DNA of 64,000 bases from Setophaga petechia (GCA_024362935.1 JANCRA010000118.1:465134-529133); one strand, 5' to 3'; positions 30,720-42,807 are shown, numbered from the stretch's first letter. Notes: generated from the letters alone by a model not told the origin. Numbers and translations are program-made.

Positions 30720-33630
30720 AGTGGGCTGGGTCAGATCAGGGTGTGAGGAGCAGGGATGGGAGAGGAGCTGGGCTGGACACTGAGGGCTGCCAGGAAAGGA
30801 CAATTTCATCCCTCCTGCTCCACTTTGGATGCTCCAAGAGGTGAATTCCCCATTCCCAGAAAATTCTTTTGGAGTAGCTGGATCTGGAGCAATTCTTTTG
30901 GAGCCTGGATTTTTGTGAGGAGCCACAGAGCAGCAGCTGGGCTGGCCCTGAGCCTCCCAGCCTCATCCTCTTTGCTCTGGGTTCAGCCTTAAAACCCAAA
31001 CCTGCCCCAGCCCCCGGCACAGGGGGATTCCCACACGGTCCAGCACCAGTCAGGGAGCAGCGGGACCGGGGCTGATCCGGGCGGGGCTGGAGCCCCAAAA
31101 CCCCAAATCCCGGCTGCAGGCAGGGCCGGATCCCTCCTCAGCGCAATTCCAGCTGCTCCCACCGCTCCAGCCGGAGTTTGCCTGCAGCTATAAATACCTC
31201 AGAGCGCAGCAAAGCCCCCGGAGGGTTTAGGCTCTATATTTAGGCTCCTGCAGCACAAAGCCATATTGCACGGAGGCTGGGCAGTGGGATCTCCTTCTAG
31301 GAACTGGGGGGAGGAGAGGACAGGAGCACAGGGGTGTGATGGAGCCTTTCCATGTGCATCCGGGGCTGGATCCTCCCCCTGCAGCCGCTGTCCCATCCCG
31401 CTCCAATCCGGGCCTTTCTTCCCCCAAACCCCAGCAGAAGTTGCTGCCTGAGCGTGGAGGGAAAGGGACATCAAACATTTATAGGCCTTGTGAATCGTCA
31501 AGGAAATGCCTGGCTCTGTTAAAATAGCAGCAGCAATTAGAGGAGAGGGAAAAAAAAGAAAAGGAAAAAGCCAAACTCCACATCCACGGCTCGTGTGTTC
31601 CCCCAGCGTTTCCCTGTCCTCAGTTGGGGTCACAGCTCCGGGCTGGGCTCCCCAAGCCCAGCTGGGGATCGAACAAGCTCTGAACCCCCCCAGACCCGAC
31701 CTCGTGGCTCTCCAGACACGTCCCAGGCTCAGCTCTGACCTCGGCTGAGAGGGCAGTGAGAAGTTCATTGGGTTCCTTCTCCTTCCGAGGGTTTGGAGCG
31801 GGGTCGGTGCTTCCCGCCCGCCTCTGCTGCCTCCTAATTAGGGAACCCCCAAATCAGAACTTCCCTGTGCCTCAGTGGGGTTTGTCCCGTCCTGCCCCTC
31901 ACCCAGGGTGAGGATGGGGTGGGAGGTGAAGGAAAACAGCCGAACCCCGAGGAGCTGGGGAATTTTGCTGCTGCTTTGTGTGACCCAGGATCTTCCAGAG
32001 GAAAAATCTGCTGCTTCTCCAGAGGGCAGCAGGGCAGGAAGGTCACCCTCGCCTGCTCAAGCTTTGCACTTCTCTGCATAAAAATCAGGGCTTTGGTGGT
32101 TTTTCATTGTTTTTTTCTCTCTGGCAAAGGTTAGAAGCTGAATGAGGAGCAGAGCGAGCTCTGGAGTGAGGAGGAGGATCAGGGTCCAGGGCTGGGTATG
32201 GATCTGGGCTCTGCCTGCCCCAGGGTTTTGGGAACTGGGGCTTGTCTGGCACAGCTCAGAGCTGGTGGGGAAAAGAGGAAAGAAAATTCCTGGAGGGGAA
32301 ATCCAGGGAGGAAGAGCAGGGCTGGGAGAAGCAGCTGAAGGGTGCTGGGGGTGATGGCCACAGGGACCTGCAGGGTCCCATTTTCCTGGTGCTGCTGACG
32401 TGTAGGGAAGGGTTTGCCAAAGAAGAGAAGAGCTCAGCTGGTGGGAATCAAGGTGAACCTGGCTGGACTTGAAAATGAGGGGTCAGTTGGTTTTGGGCTC
32501 AGGAACTGGCTTTGTTTGCTTTGGGAATGTGAAAAACATGTTTGCTTTCCTGTGAAAAGTCAAAAAAGGACAAGAGGAGACAAGGACCACAGAGCAAAGG
32601 TTGTTGGGCCTGGTGCATCCTGCACTGAGCCAAGAGCACAGCTTTGGGGGTACCCCTTAAATACCTTTTAATTACATCAGCCTGTTGCATATTCATAGAC
32701 CCTATGCATATCCATAAACTGGTTTACATTTTCCAGGAACTATTTTACATGGCCCCTCCTCAGATCTGCCTTTTTAGAGCATGTGAATTCCTTGGCTGTG
32801 GTTTCAGCCCATTCTCATCCCCTCATCTGGGCCCTGGCCCACTCTGCCTTCAGCCCTGAGTGCTGATGGTTGGCAGATCTGTCCAGGTGTGCTCGTCCTG
32901 TGTGCACTGGGTGTTATCCCATCCCAGCAGGCATTGGAACACAGCACACTGAGAGCAGCTATTGCACTGAGCTTCATGAACAACAGAAACAAAATCTGTA
33001 TCTTTATAGCAAAGTTACTTTAACACCACACAGATAAAATCCATTTTAACCTCTGCAAAAATCCAATATTATAATGTGTATCTATAGCAGGGATCAGTGC
33101 TCCTTCCCAATGGGGTCACCCAGCCATGGAACCCACGGGAAAATCTTCCCTGTGTGAAATCAGAACTCTGGGTGCTTCCTTCACTCCCTGGGCTCTGAGA
33201 GCTTCCATGGTCCCATTAAGATTTTCCTGCTGGTGTCAGAGCTTGAGGTGTTGTTCCAAGTACAAGTTCAGTCCTGCAGCTCTTGGAGTGGAGAATTTGA
33301 GGAAAACCTGGCATGCAGTGGGGGATGGTGACTGCAGGGGGACAATCTGCCCTGCTCCTCACAGAGCCTGGAGGAATCAGCAGAGGATGGGCTGGAAGGA
33401 GCAGCTGGAGGCTGCCAGGGAGCCCTGGGCCCTGGGCTCTCATTCCCTTGGCATGGAGCTCTCCTTGTTCTCATTTTCCTCCTGCTCTGCTGGGTTGTGG
33501 ATGGGAAGAGTTGTGGGGATGGAGCTGGTGAGGCTGGGGCCAGCCTGGCTGGGGGTGTTGGGAGCCATTCCCACGGGGCAATTCTGGTACCTGGCCCTGA
33601 AATGGGAATGCTGGGACCCGTTCCCATGTG
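30720..33630. other. SDC3 intron, unique sequence
   Basis: The longest stretch of the intron without a clear repeat. It includes the TATA/MEF2-like cluster at 31150-31250 and AT-rich sequence at 32640-32780 and 32980-33090. No coding exon recognised. Confidence 0.55.
31150..31250 (+). promoter_or_regulatory. Candidate element: E-box, TATAAATA and MEF2 site
   Basis: CAGCTG at 31150-31155, TATAAATA at 31189-31196 (also a near MEF2 site) and a perfect MEF2-type CTATATTTAG at 31234-31243, all in a GC-rich setting. Could be an internal promoter or a muscle/neural enhancer. Motif evidence only. Confidence 0.35.
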
Positions 33631-33639
33631 GGGACCCTG

Positions 33640-34318
33640 GGACCTGCTCTTGCATGGAAATGCTGGTGCCTGTCCCTCTGAGGGGATTTTGGACCCCATT
33701 CCCCTGGCAGGATCCTGGTGCCCATTGCTCTGGAAGGATCCTGATCCATCTGACATTCCCCTGGCAGGATCCTGGTGCCCCTTCCTGTGGAAGGATCCTG
33801 ATCCATCTGACATTCCCATATAGAGATCCTGGTGCCCATTCCTGTGGATGGATCCTGGTGCCTATTCCCATGGCAGGATCCTGGTCCATCTAACATTCCC
33901 ATGTGGAGATCCTGGTGCCCATTCCCCTGGCAGGATCCTGGTGCCCATTCCCATGTGTGGATCCTGGTGCCCATTCCCCTGGCAGGATCCTGGTGCCCAG
34001 TCCCCTGGCAGGAGATCCTGGTGCCCATTCCCATGTGAGGATCCTGGTGCCCATTCCCCTGGCAGGATCCTGGTGCCCATTCCCATGTAGGGATCCTGGT
34101 GCCCATTCCCATGTAGGGATCCTGGTGCCCATTCCCCTGGCAGGATCCTGGTGCCCATTCCCATGTGCGGATCCTGGTGCCCATTCCCCTGGCAGGATCC
34201 TGGTGCCCATTCCCCTGGCAGGATCCTGGTGCCCATTCCCATGTGCGGATCCTGGTGCCCATTCCCCTGTCAGGATCCTGGTGCCCATTCCCCTGGCAGG
34301 ATCCTGGTCCATCTGACA
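33640..34318. repeat. Minisatellite, ggatcctggtgcccattccc units (28-31 bp)
   Basis: About 22 copies in which ggatcctggtgcccattccc is constant and the linker is cctggca or atgtgc/atgtag. The left end is more diverged. Confidence 0.97.
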
Positions 34319-34319
34319 T

Positions 34320-35130
34320 TCCCACCGTTGGCATTCTGGTCCCTGTTCCCCACCCGCTGCCATGTTGGGCACTGCCCTGACCCCCCCAGCAGAACGAGGT
34401 TTCTCCTCCCTCTTCCCCTCCATGGCAGGGCAGGACATTTCTGTCCCTCCCTTCTGTCACCTCCTGTGCTGCTCTCAGCTGCCTGGCACCAACCTGAACT
34501 GCTCTGGGAACAGAGGCCACAGGTGCAGCAAAACCCCCTCACCATTTATTTATTCCTCACCCGTTCCCAGGCTGGATCCCAGAGCTGTCAGAGCTGGGTT
34601 TGGTTTTCTCTTTCTAACAATAAATTTTAATTCTCCAGCGAGGCCGGGGGCGTTGAGCAGCTCAGGACAGGTGACAGCAAACGTGTCATGAAGGGAATTT
34701 CCACAGCAGGCTGGGGCTGTGAAAATGAAAGAGCAGGAGCCTCCTTCCTGCCCGGATATCTGCTGAGGGAAACAACAGGTTGGGGAATAAATATCGGCAT
34801 GTCTCCCCTCGGGGACTTCCCGGTGCCGTCCCCAATGCAGCCCCTGAGAGGGAAGACTCCCAGCAGCGCTGGATTAGGGCTGGATTTTCTCTGTTTTTTT
34901 TTTTTTTCTTTCCTCCTCTGAGCGGAAAAAGCCACGTTCGCACGGAAACCCATCGGTTTGTGCGGCCCTGAAAGGCAGGAGCATCCCAGAGGCGCCTGAA
35001 AAGCTCCTGGCTTTCTGCTCAGAGTTGCAAAAAGGTTTAGAAAATTAAAAATACAGCGTGGAGGGCGCGCCTGTGGAGCGCGGGGCTCTTTGTGGAGGAG
35101 CTGGAGGGCTCCGATGGGCAGCGGCTCAGG
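34320..35130. other. SDC3 intron, unique sequence
   Basis: No array. A poly-T run lies at about 34892-34908. No gene recognised. Confidence 0.5.
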
Positions 35131-35135
35131 ATGAA

Positions 35136-35405
35136 TCCCGGGGATGTTCCAGGGTCCGGGGAAGCAGCCGCACATTCCCCGGGGCTGGGGATGGATCCCT
35201 GGCGATGCTCCGGGGTCCGGGGGTGGGGATGGGTCCCTGGGGATGTTCCGGGGTCCGGGGTCGCAGCCCTGCATCCCCCGCGGGTGGGGATGGATCCCTG
35301 GGGATGCTCTGGGGTCCGGGGGTGCGGATGAATTCCTGGGGATGCTCCGGGGCCCGGTGTCGCAGCCCCGCGTCCCCCGGGGTTGGGGATGGATCCCCGG
35401 GGCGG
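35136..35405. repeat. Minisatellite, ggggatggatccctggggat units (about 60 bp)
   Basis: Four to five copies containing ggggatgctccggggtccgg. CpG-rich, and part of a GC-dense patch extending to about 35630. Confidence 0.9.
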
Positions 35406-36340
35406 CCCCGGAGCCGCCGCAGCCGCGGGGAGCGCAGGGCCCCGCCGGGCGGGAGGAAAGTAGGTCGTGGCTGTGCTGGCATGGCCGCCCCGTCCTACAT
35501 ATGGAAATCGGGGCTATTTCTGGCCGCTCCTGACGGGCTCGGCCGTGTCCCCGCTCCGGCCCCCCCGGGCACGGCCCCGCTGCCGGCCCCGCGGATGCTC
35601 GGGGGATGGAGCTGAGGATGCTCCCCGGGGATTCCTGCCCGTGACACCTTTGCCCCTCTCCTGGGGTGGGTGATTCCATCCCGTGCATCCCACACGGCTT
35701 CCCAGAGCATGGGGAGCGGGGGTTAATTCTTCGTGGAAAAACCCTTCTCCAGCTGCGCTTTTCCAGGCTCCTCAGTCCATCCCAGGCAGGGCTGGGGCTC
35801 CCTCCAGGCTTCCCCCCAAACCCAGCCCTGGGTTGCTCCCATCCCCTCCAGGCTGGGCTCCAGCTGGAAATCCTGGATTTGGCAGCATCTTAATCAACCT
35901 CGCTTTGCATTTCCATGACAACTGCGAGGAAGGTGGGCAGGAACTCCTTCCTGTTGGACACACAGGAGCTGGCAAACACCGGGTCCTGCTGCTGGGGCAA
36001 AAAGCACCTCCCTGGGTGGGATAATCCCAATGAAACACCAGGAGCACAGGGGAAAAGGGCTGCTTGGGGTTTTCCCCGGTTTTGAGTCCTGCCTGTGGGG
36101 AGGGGGAGCCGATGTTGATCCAAATCTGCCTGTGAGAGTCTGGAATATTCCTGATTAATCATTCTTAGGGTTGATGAGCTGTGGCTCAGCACCAGAACAG
36201 ATCCTGGAGGGTCTCCAGTATCGGGACTGGCACCGTTTTAGGGGCAGCCAGGTGAGGGTTGGCTTTAGGGCAGTGACAGCTCTGGCCTCTGCCTGCCATG
36301 TCCTGGACGTATCATCCCCACATTCCCGGGCTTTAATGTG
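35405..36340. other. SDC3 intron, GC-rich then unique
   Basis: 35405-35640 is CpG-dense (a possible minor CpG island). The remainder is unique and no exon with a recognisable product was seen. Confidence 0.45.
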
Positions 36341-36344
36341 TTTG

Positions 36345-36690
36345 TGGGAGCTGGGAAGGGTCTGGAGAACCAGGAGGGGCTGAGGGAGCTGGGAAGGGGC
36401 TGAGCCTGGAGCAAAGGAGGCTCAGGGGGCCCTTGTGGCTCTGCACAGCTCCTGCCAGGAGGGCACAGCCGGGGGGGTCGGGCTGTGCTCCAGGAGCAGG
36501 GACAGGAGCAGAGGGAACGGCCTCAGGCTGGGCCAGGGCAGCTCAGGGTGGGCACCAGGGAAAATTTCCTCGTGGAAAAGTTTGTCAGGCCCTGGCACAG
36601 CTGCCCAGGGAGTGGTGGAGTCCCCATCCCCGGAAACATTTGAAGAATGTGACACTCGGGCAGGGGTGAGCGCTGACAGCCCCGGGCTGG
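36345..36690 (+). mobile_element. CR1 fragment, sense
   Basis: Contains gcctggagcaaaggaggctc, cacagctcctgccaggaggg and cctcaggctgggccagggca. Same subfamily as 51501-51610 (antisense), 56335-56490 (antisense) and 59700-60055 (sense). Confidence 0.8.
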
Positions 36691-36699
36691 GTTAATGGT

Positions 36700-37830
36700 T
36701 CAACATCAGGGTCTGAGGGGATTTTCCAGCATCGGGGGTTTTCCAACACCAGTGGTTGCAGAATCCCGTTAATGTGTGACCTGGCTGGGCCTGGATCATC
36801 CCTGCATCCCTCAAAATGAGAGAAAAACCCTTTTCCAACCTCATGTGCAAAAAGCCTTTTGAGGTGAATTTGGGGCTGGGACGATGCTTTTGGGGGAAAT
36901 CTCCCCTTCTGGGGGGAGCCAGTGGGGATTTCCAGGCTGGTCCACCCGGAGCACTTCAGGAAGAATATTCCCATATGTGGGACTGGTGGGGTTGGCACAA
37001 AGCACCCCAAAAGCTGCTAAAGCAGAGGGCACCCCCAGCTCTGTGGGCCTGTGCCCACCCTCCCTGCAGGGACAGGGCACGGCCCCTCTGCCTGCACCAG
37101 GGCCCCTTTCCATGCTGGAAATTCCCCTAAATCGTTCCAGTCCTTTTGCTCCTGGAACTCGGAGCTGGGGGCGGTCCCGGGTGCCCCGAACCGCAGCACG
37201 GGGAGGGCTTGGGGAAATTGAGGCAGCGACTGCGAGGGACAGGAGCCGTCGGGGAGGATTTGGGGAAAGGAGAATGATTTCCCTCTGGGAAATCTGCCCC
37301 CAAACCCCTCCTCTCCTCTCCCAGCCCATCCCTGGGGAGCTCAGCCTTTCCCTCGCCCCCTTAATGACCACAATTAAGCCGATCCCAGCAAATGAAGTGG
37401 CGCTTAAGGAGCCACATAAAACGGGAAATACCCCACGATGGCTTTCTGTGGTCGTTAAGAGGCTTTTTGCTCCCGCAGCTGCCTCTCCTGCGGTGTCAGA
37501 GGAGCGTCCCCTGGCACGGGGACAGCCCTGGCACGGGGACAGAGCCCTGGCACAGTGACAGCGCCCTGGCTCCCCAAAGCCGCCCCCAGCTCCCACGGGA
37601 CTCCTCTGGGACCGATCCCGGTTTTCCCCCAGTCTCCTAAGGGGAAAAGCGGTGCCGGTGCATCCAGCAGTGGGACAGCTCCCCCCGGGCTGGCGTCCCC
37701 ATGGAGGGGGCGGCTTCGTGCCCGCAGGGAGGAGGTGACACCGCAGTGACCCCCGAGCAGGGGATTTGTGCCTCCCGAGTCACTGCGGGAAAACAGAAGA
37801 GGTTTCGAGGTTTCGGAGCTGGCTCGTGTC
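36700..37830. other. SDC3 intron, unique sequence
   Basis: No array. Holds the inverted RUNX-like motif pair at 37360-37459. Confidence 0.5.
37360..37459. promoter_or_regulatory. Candidate element: inverted pair of 13-bp motifs with RUNX cores
   Basis: cttaatgaccaca (37360-37372) and tgtggtcgttaag (37447-37459) are inverted copies with one mismatch. Each holds a TGTGGT RUNX-type core. Between them lie caattaag and gcgcttaagg. High-complexity sequence that contrasts with its flanks. Confidence 0.3.
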
Positions 37831-37834
37831 CTCG

Positions 37835-38335
37835 GGCTGTGTCCCTGGGCTCTGTCCCCGGGCTCTGTCCCCGGGCTGTGTCCCTATGTTCCCGTGTCCC
37901 TGGGCTGTGTCCCCATGTCCCTGAGCTGTGTCCCCGTGTCCCCGGGCTCTGTCCCCGAGCTGTGTCCCCGAGCTGTGTCCCCGTGTCCCTGGACTGTGTC
38001 CCCGTGTCCCCAGGTTGTGTCTCTGTGTCCGTGGGCTGTGTCCCCGAGCTGTGTCCCTGGTCTGTGTCCCCATGTCCCTGGGCTGCGTCCTCGTGTCCCT
38101 GGGCTGTGTTCCCGTGTCCCCGGGTTGTGCTCTGTCTCCGTGGGCTGTGTCCCCGGGTTGTGTCCCTGTGTTCCCGTGTCCCCGGGCTGTGTCCCCATGT
38201 CCCTGGTCTGTGTCCCCGTGTCCCTGGTCTGTGTCCCCGTGTCCCTGGGCTGTGTCCCTATGTTCCCGTGTCCCCGGGCAGTGTCCCTGTGTTCCCGTGT
38301 CCCCGGGCTGTGTCCCCGTGTCCCCAGGCCGCCCC
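37835..38335. repeat. Minisatellite, gtgtccccgtgtccctgggc units
   Basis: About 500 bp of 12-24-bp units (tgtgtccccgggc, tgtgttcccgtgtcc). Resembles 9748-10345. Confidence 0.95.
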
Positions 38336-38907
38336 CGTTGCTCCTCCCGGGCCGAGTCCCGGCTGTTCCCCACGGGAACGCTCCTGGAGCAGCGGCTTTG
38401 GAGCGTTCCCGGTGCGGCTCCACCGGGGCTGTTTCCCCGGGCCCGGAGGCGTTTCCAGCTCAAACCTTTCCTTCCACAAACACCATGAGATCATTTTCCT
38501 CTCCCCGGCGCACAATGCGCCATTGTCCTGCCCCTTCCACTGGAAATCGAGCCGGGAATGTGAGCCCGAGCGCCCTGATCCCTTCCCCAGCGCCGGGGAA
38601 GCCGGGATGGGGCTCCTCAAACATCCCAGAGCCTTTTGGGGAAGGGTTTTGTCCTGGGAGAGGCACTGGGAGATCTGTGGGATCGAGCGGCTGCGGGTTC
38701 CTGCCGGGAACCAGGGGGCTGAGAGGGCCGGGGCTGCTGTAAAAAAATAGGAATTGCTCTTTTCCTCGCCTTTTCATTGTTCAGGGCTCTTATCGGAGCG
38801 GGCAGGAGCAGCCGGGATCGGCTCAGGGCGGGAGCTGGGAGCGGCAGGAACGAGACGTCAGGGCCGAGGCTTGGGGGACAAGAATGCCGTGGTTTTGTGG
38901 AGCTGCG

Positions 38908-39390
38908 GAATGATGGATTCATGGGATGGTTTGGGGTGGAAGGGAGATTTAAACCTCAGCCAGTGCCACCCCTGCCACGGCAGGGCCACCTCCCACTGTG
39001 CCAGGTGCTGCCAGCCCCAATGTCCAGCCTGGCCTTGGGCACTGCCAGGGCTCCAGGGGCAGCCACAGCTGCTCTGGCAATTCCAGCCCAGCCCCTGCCC
39101 ACCCTGCCAGGGAACAATTCCCAATTGCCAAGATCCCATCCAGCCCTGCCCTCTGCCACTGGCAGCCATTCCCTGCCTCCTGTCCCTCCATCCTTGTCCC
39201 CAGTCCCTCTGCAGCTCTCCTGGAGCCCCTTCAGGCCCTGCAAGGGCTCTCAGCTCTCCCTGCAGCCTTCTCCTCTCCAGGGGAGCACCCCCAGCTCTCC
39301 CAGCCTGGCTCCAGAGGGGCTCCAGCCCTGCAGCAGCTCCAGGGGCTCCTCTGGGCTCTCTCCACCAGCTCCAGGTCCTTCCTGTGCTGG
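38908..39390 (-). mobile_element. CR1, antisense
   Basis: 3' end at left (gatggtttggggtggaaggg), then the CR1 3'UTR and distal body, almost the same as 8990-9440 and the reverse complement of 16880-17165. Confidence 0.88.
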
Positions 39391-39655
39391 GAGCAGACCC
39401 CAAGGTGGGAGCGGGATCTGGCCTGGGTTGCTCGGGAGGGGGGAGGAGGAAGAGGCTGGAAAAGGCTCCGTGAGCTCTGGAAAGCCAAACTCTGCTCCCA
39501 GGGTGCCCATCTGGGTCCTGGTGTGCAGCCCGTGCTGCTGGCAGGGATCCCCTGTGCTCCAGCCAAGGGATATTTCTGTGCCATAGGGACATAAAGGAGA
39601 ACAATCCCCATCCCCTCACCCTGCAGCACCCACGGCTCAGCCGCGCCGAGTGCGG

Positions 39656-39684
39656 CTCCTCCTCCTCCTCCTCCTCCTCCCTCC
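39656..39684. repeat. (CTC)n microsatellite
   Basis: About 8 tandem ctc triplets. Confidence 0.85.
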
Positions 39685-39696
39685 GCTCCTGGCACA

Positions 39697-40316
39697 TCCC
39701 AGGTACAAACCCCTCAAACCTCACCTGAGAGTGTCCCACGGCACATCCCAGACACAAACCCCTGAAATCTCCACCTGAGAGTGTCCCCACAGCACACCCC
39801 AGACACAAACCCCTGAAATCTCACCTGAGAGTGTCCCACGGCACATCCCAGGTACAAACCCCTCAAACCTCACCTGAGAGTGTCCCCACGGCACATCCCA
39901 GACACAAACCCCTCAAACCTCACCTGAGAGTGTCCCCACGGCACATCCCAGGCACAAATCCCTCAAACCTCACCTGAGAGTGTCCCACGGCACATCCCGG
40001 GTACAAACCCCTGAAATCTCCACCTGAGAGTGTCCCACGGCACATCCCAGACACAAACCCCTGAAATCTCCACCTGAGAGTGTCCCACGGCACATCCCAG
40101 ACACAAACCCCTCAAACCTCACCTGAGAGTGTCCCCACGGCACATCCCAGGTACAAACCCCTCAAACCTCACCTGAGAGTGTCCCACAGCACATCCCAGG
40201 CACAAACCCCTGAAATCTCACCTGAGAGTGTCCCCACAGCACATCCCAGGTACAAACCCCTCAAACCTCACCTGAGAGTGTCCCACAGCACATCCCAGGC
40301 ACAAACCCCTCCAATC
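39697..40316. repeat. Minisatellite, cctgagagtgtcccacggca units (about 48 bp)
   Basis: About 13 copies of a unit carrying cacatcccaggcacaaaccc and ctcaaacctcacctgagagt. Alternates tccca and tccccac variants. Confidence 0.97.
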
Positions 40317-40494
40317 CCCAGCCGCGAGTGTCCCCAAGGGGCCACCAGCCCATCTGCTCCTGGCCACGCTTGGCCAAACCCTCCGGAGTCACCCAGGGCT
40401 CGTTGTTGGCATCCATCCCTTTGGGCTCCTGCATTTCACATCTCCCTCTGCAGTTTTCAAAAAAACATCAAAAAAGCCCCCATTAAAAATGTCA

Positions 40495-40595
40495 TCATTA
40501 TTAAAAAAAAAATATAATATTATTTTGTATTGTATATTATGTATATATATTATGTATATTATGTACATTATGTATTGTATAATATACAATAACAA
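40495..40595. repeat. AT-rich simple repeat (tatgtatatta)
   Basis: Low-complexity A/T with repeated tgtatatta, directly before the ERV-like segment. Confidence 0.85.
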
Positions 40596-40599
40596 TTTC

Positions 40600-41122
40600 A
40601 AACCCTAAAACCCTACCAAAAAAATTACATCGAGTATATTTCTACCTCGGCTTACCTCAAACATAGCATTGAAAAAATTAAACCAATTAAAGTATTAAAT
40701 AAAATAAAAAAATTGATACTACTTCTACTACAATTAATAACATCATAGTAAATATTAATACTATCAAACATACAACCTTACAAAACAAAACCACCATCAA
40801 TTTTTTTTACTAACACATGGACATAATTATAAAAACTTTAAAAATTATATGTAAATTTATCTAACCATTCAAAATCTATCCACAAACAAGTTCAAAACCA
40901 AAAAAACTTAGCAAATCAAATTAAAACACACAATAAATCATAATTAAACAACTTATTTAAAAATAGTTTTACACCTTAACTAAAAGAACTTTACAAAATA
41001 AATTTATATACATTAATTATTATAGTAATTTTAATTATAATACCTTATATATTTCACCCTACACAACAATCAATAAGCAACGCCATCAAAAAAGTTTTTC
41101 CCATTCAAGAGAGAGGGGGAAA
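40600..41122 (+). mobile_element. Probable ERV 3' internal remnant with polypurine tract, G-depleted
   Basis: An A-rich segment in the middle of GC-rich DNA that ends in gagagagggggaa (41110-41122) right before tgtggg, the layout of a retroviral polypurine tract and 3' LTR start as in class II (ERVK-like) elements. By my hand count positions 40621-41100 hold about 20 G against about 83 C. No usable open frame remains. The element lies on the + strand. The 5' part is missing, and no gene could be identified. Confidence 0.5.
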
Positions 41123-41400
41123 TGTGGGAAAATAAATTTACAGAAAATTCTCAAAACCTAAAAAAAACCTCCCAGAGCATGCATCTGTATCCAAACCTTG
41201 AGGTAAGGAATACTAACTTAGAAATACCACAGAATAAGACAAACATTGTGAAGAGAAAAATGTAACTAAAACCAAGTTTTATAAATTTTCTATAAATCCA
41301 TTTCCCACAGTTTTTTTCTGTCTTAATGACCAGGAACCATCCAGGTGTGCAGTGACAGCAGCAGTGACCTGCTCTGCACACCCTGCTGGGGGAGAGGAGC
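41123..41400 (+). mobile_element. Probable 3' LTR of the ERV remnant (end uncertain)
   Basis: Begins tgtgggaaaataaatttaca after the polypurine tract. The right end is not clear; a minisatellite starts at about 41405 and may have grown from LTR sequence. Confidence 0.35.
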
Positions 41401-41404
41401 TGGG

Positions 41405-41692
41405 ACAGCAAACCTGGCCTGGGAGCCACCAGGGAAATAAACCTGGGATTTGTTAAAACCTGGCTTGGCAACCACCAGGAGATAAACCCGGGATTTGTTA
41501 AAACCTGGCCTTGGAGCCACTAGGGAGAGAAAGCTGGGATTTGTTAAAACCTGGCCTGGCAACCACCATGGACATAAACCCGGGATTTGTTAAAACCTGG
41601 CCTGGGAGCCACCAGGGAAACAAACCCGGGATTTGTTAAAACCTGGCCTGGGAGCCACCATGGACATAAACCTGGGATTTGTTAAACCCTGG
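41405..41692. repeat. Minisatellite, gggatttgttaaaacctggc units (about 47 bp)
   Basis: Six copies with ctgggagccaccagggaaat or caaccaccatggacataaac variants. Confidence 0.95.
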
Positions 41693-41867
41693 AGAAAAGG
41701 CTGAGCAGGGCCCAAGGCCAGGTCCAGCCCTGGTCCAGCAGATCCATCCCCTCCGTGCCTCAGGGACAGGCTTTAGGCAGGGCTGTTGTGAGGGGACAAG
41801 GGAAATTGGCTTTAAACTAAAATAGGGAGATTCAGATCAGATCTAGGAGGGAAATCATTTACATTTA

Positions 41868-42065
41868 GAGCAGTGGGACACTGGGACAGGATTCCCAGAG
41901 CAGCTGTGGCTGCCCCTGGAGCCCTGGCAGTGCCCAAGGCCAGGCTGGACATTGGGGCTGGCAGCACCTGGCACAGTGGGAGGTGTCCCTGCCATGGCAG
42001 GGGTGGCACTGGGTGGATTTCAGGTCCTTTCCAGCCCAAACCATTCCATGAATCCACGATCCCAA
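41868..42065 (+). mobile_element. CR1 3' end, sense
   Basis: Contains agcagctgtggctgcccctg, gcagtgcccaaggccaggct and a 3' end ggtcctttccagcccaaacc, then attccatgaatccac (degenerate octamer tail). Confidence 0.85.
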
Positions 42066-42800
42066 GGTGCAGGTTGGTGGGACACCCCTGGGCTGGTGGG
42101 ATTTAAACCAAGCCCAGAGGGTGCAGAGGTTTCAGTGCAGCTCCTCCAGGTGTGGAGCTGCTTTTCCTTGGAGTGTGGTGGTTCCCGGGTGTGGATCAGC
42201 CGGGTGCCAGCAGTGCCCGACCACTCTGGAAATGCACCCAGGGCTGCAGCCTGGGGCTGTTCCTGTGCTTTCTGTGGATCTTTCCATGAGTATTCCTGTG
42301 CCATTCTGCAGGGAGGAGGGGATTTAACCCCCAGGAGCACCTCAGAGCTGTCACAACCCCACCCCGAGGTCCATCCCCGTCCAAAGCTCCAGGTTTCTGT
42401 CCCCTGCTTTGGGACACTCCTCCCCCGTGCCTGTCCCCCTGCCCAGCTGCCGGCCGGAGGCTCCCGTGGGCGGGATGAGGATCCCGGAGCCATCTGGGCC
42501 CTGCAGGGGCAGCCCCTGCTCAGCCCCGGAGCCTGGAGTGGATCAGGAACCCTGAATCCATGGGGGAATGTCCCATGAGGGGCTCAGCCCCAGGCAGGAT
42601 CCCCCTCAGAGCCTCCCCGTGTCCCCAGAGGGGCTGCCTTGGGGACACTCCTTGTTTTGGGGTCGCTGGGGTGGCAGGGGTGGGCTACGGCCAGTTGGAG
42701 CCAGGTGCATCCATGGAAAGAGAGGGAAAATCTCCCAAGGGTGTCTCCCAGCTGTGTTTTGGGGAGGTTTGGGTCAGACCCACCTGTCATGGCTGGGATT
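42066..42800. other. SDC3 intron, unique sequence
   Basis: No repeat or exon recognised. Confidence 0.5.
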
Positions 42801-42807
42801 GAGATGA

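Noticed and set aside
35050..35640. Independent CpG-island gene promoter
   Set aside because: GC- and CpG-rich largely because of a minisatellite; no start exon or protein-like frame follows.
39697..40316. CRISPR-like regularly spaced repeats
   Set aside because: A eukaryotic minisatellite with near-identical whole units and no unique spacers.
40600..41100. Nuclear mitochondrial insertion
   Set aside because: G-poor like a mitochondrial light strand, but far too AT-rich for bird mtDNA, no recognisable mitochondrial gene, and it ends in a retroviral-type polypurine tract.
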